54,014 nt of DNA. Origin: Labilibacter marinus. GTDB taxonomy: Bacteria > Bacteroidota > Bacteroidia > Bacteroidales > Marinilabiliaceae. The DNA is taken from the NCBI RefSeq assembly GCF_001659685.2, contig NZ_LXYE02000043.1, forward strand, positions 1 to 54,014, written 5' to 3'. A program made the translations under genes and the position numbers. Shown here piece by piece: positions 51,811 through 54,014 of the stretch. Each line of letters starts with the position of its first letter. Positions within the stretch are counted from its first letter, which is position 1. The notes beneath the pieces are model-generated. The model was not told the DNA's origin, searched no databases, and was given only the letters and a program-made list of their open reading frames with translations.

Positions 51811-53475
51811 TTAATAAAGCTGATATTCTGGCGATTGCATAATGGCATTGACCAAAACATTAATGCGCGACTCAACCGTTGATTTGTATTGAGTAGGGTC
51901 TGCCAAGTAATTATTCCATTCGCTGGTCCATGCAGAAGCATACAAGCCATCTAAGAATACGTTGGTTAAAAAGAATTCTCTTCTTTCATCTGCTATCGCG
52001 AAAGGAATCATCAGCTCAATGAATTTATCTACCATTTCGTTGGCATCAGATGCATTTGAAATGACTCCACTGTTTTCTACCCAGTCCAATAGATCTAACT
52101 TTATACCTAAATCTTCTCCTTGACGGTTTACGCCATTGAATAAAAGTTCGGCAAACTGGTAACGGTAGGCTAGCGTATGCGGACGAACCCATGCTCTACT
52201 ATAAATAGGATATTGATGATAAGCAGGATATCCCGCTACCTCAAAAGGCTCATAGAAGTTAAGGCCTTGGTCTTCGATCATCTGAAAAATACCCGTTTTG
52301 TAAGTCTTTTCATATAAGCTTGTCAAGTCGCTTGGGAAAGAAACACCAAAAAGATTAACCGTTCCCATGATAAGTTCGATGGGCGACTTGATGATAGACC
52401 CCTTGATATTGTTTGTAGTAAGGGCATCATCGGCATCGTAAAAGTGCTGCGAACTCAACATGGCTTTTACCACGGTTGACATATCGTAATCAGCTGCCTT
52501 AAATTGAGCTGCCAATGGCTCAATAACATTCGTTTCTATTTGCTCATCTATTTGATAATATACAAAATGACGATATAGTTTTCGAGTGATGAAACGTGCT
52601 GTTTCGTCCTTATCAAAAATCATATCCATCATCTCATCAAACTCTCCTTTTGCCGCTTCCGCTGTGGCAAAATTGCCTTCTAACTCTGCAGGAGAAATGC
52701 TTTTATTATCGAAACGTTCGCTAAATATTTTTTCTCCAGCATCGTGCCTTTCTGCTATCATCACACCATTGCTTTCCTGGGTTTTTAACTTACCCGTTGG
52801 AAGCAAAGTATCTGGATGAATGGTTTCAAAAGTATCGTCTGTTTGATAGCCCGTTAAAATACGCGTGGCTGCTTTAATATCATCCTCGGTATAGTTGGTA
52901 TAATCACCCTCCGAAACCTGAGCGCCACGACCAATAGAATAAAGCTCGAACATCTCACGAGCAAAGTTTTCATTAGGACTACTCACATCGTTGGTGGCAT
53001 TATCCAAATAAATAAGCATGGCATTATCCATGCAGATGTGTTTAAAGAGTTCCTTAAAACTACCCAAAGCAAAATGACGATAAAGTGCATTTTGGTGATA
53101 GAGCATTTCGGAAGAATGCACCAAAGTACGACGTACTGGCAGATGCGTATGCAAAAAGTAAGTCAATCGTTCCGAGATACTAGTCCCTGATTTTCGAATT
53201 TGCTCCAAATGCCACATGATAAAATAATCCGTAAGTACATCTTGCTCGCTATTACTAGCGGTAGCTTTTGGATTTAACCATGTTGCATTGGTTTTTAAAT
53301 CGATGGGTAATTCAGGCGATGTTGGATTTGCAAAAAGAATATCCATAGCCTGATCAACAGTAAGTGATGCAAACTGTTGTACCGCTGCTTCAGTAACGCC
53401 AAACGTAGCTCGCCTTAATAAGTGCGCTGCATTTTGACGACCCAAAGCACCAGATAATTTGTCTGTTGCTGCCAT
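51811..53475 (-). CDS. DUF1800 protein
   Basis: A 554-residue protein starting at ATG 53475; the TTG at 53514 would add a Thr-rich leader without signal features. DUF1800 landmarks are AAHLLRRATFGVTEAAVQQF at the N-terminus, LVHSSEMLYHQNALYRHFALG near 105-130, NFAREMFELYSIGRG near 165, and the late IKSPIELIMGTVNLFG. No signal peptide or T9SS domain is seen. DUF1800 and DUF1501 genes are neighbours in many bacteria and probably act together, here 69 bp apart. Function unknown. Confidence 0.88.
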   Translation of the reverse strand: MAATDKLSGALGRQNAAHLLRRATFGVTEAAVQQFASLTVDQAMDILFANPTSPELPIDLKTNATWLNPKATASNSEQDVLTDYFIMWHLEQIRKSGTSISERLTYFLHTHLPVRRTLVHSSEMLYHQNALYRHFALGSFKELFKHICMDNAMLIYLDNATNDVSSPNENFAREMFELYSIGRGAQVSEGDYTNYTEDDIKAATRILTGYQTDDTFETIHPDTLLPTGKLKTQESNGVMIAERHDAGEKIFSERFDNKSISPAELEGNFATAEAAKGEFDEMMDMIFDKDETARFITRKLYRHFVYYQIDEQIETNVIEPLAAQFKAADYDMSTVVKAMLSSQHFYDADDALTTNNIKGSIIKSPIELIMGTVNLFGVSFPSDLTSLYEKTYKTGIFQMIEDQGLNFYEPFEVAGYPAYHQYPIYSRAWVRPHTLAYRYQFAELLFNGVNRQGEDLGIKLDLLDWVENSGVISNASDANEMVDKFIELMIPFAIADERREFFLTNVFLDGLYASAWTSEWNNYLADPTQYKSTVESRINVLVNAIMQSPEYQLY

Positions 53476-54014
53476 TGTGTGTTGTGTTGTTGTTGTGTTT
53501 GATATAAAACGCAAAATAGTTGTTTAAAGTATAACGAACAATGAATTAGCAATTTGAATGGATAAATTGTTTAACTGGTCTGCTACATTTTTTCTATACC
53601 AAAAATATGACGTACGAAGTGCTGTTGATAATTATCCGAAACAAAGAGGTGCATACCTTTGCCTGCCGTGAGGCTCATTGTACTCCTTCATTTTTTCCTT
53701 CATTGATTTTTATAACATTCGATAATGCCTATACTAGATTATCTATTATACTCACTCAAACAACTTTTTTTCCTTACGTTTTTACATGAAAACGGAAAAA
53801 TTAGCCTTTTATGACGCTCAAACTACAACCATCGTCATACACTTCTCTTTATAAAAAAACTACTCACCCACACACAATAACATACATATACTTTTGTCAC
53901 ATCTTTAACTAAGTGTGGCATTATAGCTTCGAACTATGGCATAAAATCTTCTATCTATGTCGTTTTAATTTTTAATCTAGCCTAAAAAAAACTTATAAAT
54001 AATGATAATAGGTC
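53476..54014. other. Upstream region of the DUF1800 gene and window end
   Basis: About 540 bp with no gene supported. Directly before the ATG, the minus-strand leader (53476-53500) is a run of CAACA-type units. A TATTTTTG box on minus lies at 53600-53607. The rest is AT-rich and shows nothing else. Confidence 0.55.
53600..53607 (-). promoter_or_regulatory. Candidate -7 box of the DUF1800/DUF1501 operon
   Basis: Minus strand reads TATTTTTG, about 125 nt upstream of the ATG. No -33 TTG at usual spacing. Confidence 0.35.

Noticed and set aside
53607-53789. 60-residue plus-strand ORF upstream of the DUF1800 gene
   Set aside because: No signal, family motif or promoter; composition is that of AT-rich intergenic DNA and it overlaps the probable promoter region of the opposite-strand operon.

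Overview
The window looks like chromosomal DNA of a member of the Bacteroidota, probably a free-living and perhaps marine lineage near the Marinilabiliales; that placement is inference. The signs are AT-rich DNA; two proteins with type IX secretion (T9SS) C-terminal sorting domains; PorE-like TPR/PD40 proteins; an E1 alpha/beta 2-oxoacid dehydrogenase fusion; start sites without Shine-Dalgarno sequences; and Bacteroidota-type promoters (-7 box TAnnTTTG, sometimes with a -33 TTG about 19 nt upstream). No rRNA, tRNA, CRISPR array, insertion sequence, prophage or integrase was seen.

Layout. 1-7.5 kb: a CapA-like phosphoesterase, a membrane TPR protein with a LuxR-type helix-turn-helix, and divergent from it a two-gene glycosidase operon (GH3 lipoprotein plus a beta-propeller glycosidase) ending in a 20-bp terminator. 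7.6-9.9 kb: MerR regulator, NIF3-like protein and zinc-ribbon coiled-coil protein, with a terminator. 10-15.6 kb: TPR protein, T9SS cargo, NhaC antiporter with an extra N-terminal domain, YqgE. 15.6-19.5 kb (minus strand): AMP nucleosidase, HolA, rhomboid protease, GmhB and class IV aminotransferase in one direction. 19.6-27 kb: HsdR-N nuclease-fold protein, GNAT acetyltransferase, two paralogous TPR-PD40 proteins, a GT2 glycosyltransferase, a HAD phosphatase, a small membrane protein and RecR. 27-29.8 kb: a sodium:solute symporter and a polytopic membrane protein.

29.9-37.1 kb is the most interesting part. Eight genes and one potassium channel lie on the plus strand: Tir-chaperone/YbjN-like protein, PspA/IM30 homologue, DUF4178-like protein, a membrane-anchored Ser/Arg-rich protein, a double DUF350 membrane protein, a membrane-embedded aminopropyltransferase (spermidine-synthase fold), S-adenosylmethionine decarboxylase, a bacterial PH-domain protein, and a two-TM potassium channel with an RCK domain. 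The set joins polyamine synthesis to a PspA membrane-stress module and K+ control. Two long intercistronic hairpins and a leader dyad punctuate it.

37.4-54 kb: a TPR/SpoIIE-type phosphatase paired with an Ig-like-repeat protein, a GT39-like glycosyltransferase, the fused E1 enzyme, a conserved short membrane protein, a small lipoprotein, ApbE, an outer-membrane beta-barrel protein, a lipoprotein, and a DUF1800/DUF1501 pair. In that pair the DUF1501 protein carries both a Tat-like signal and a T9SS sorting domain, while its partner has no visible signal peptide. Several convergent gene pairs share hairpins that overlap their stop codons or lie between them.
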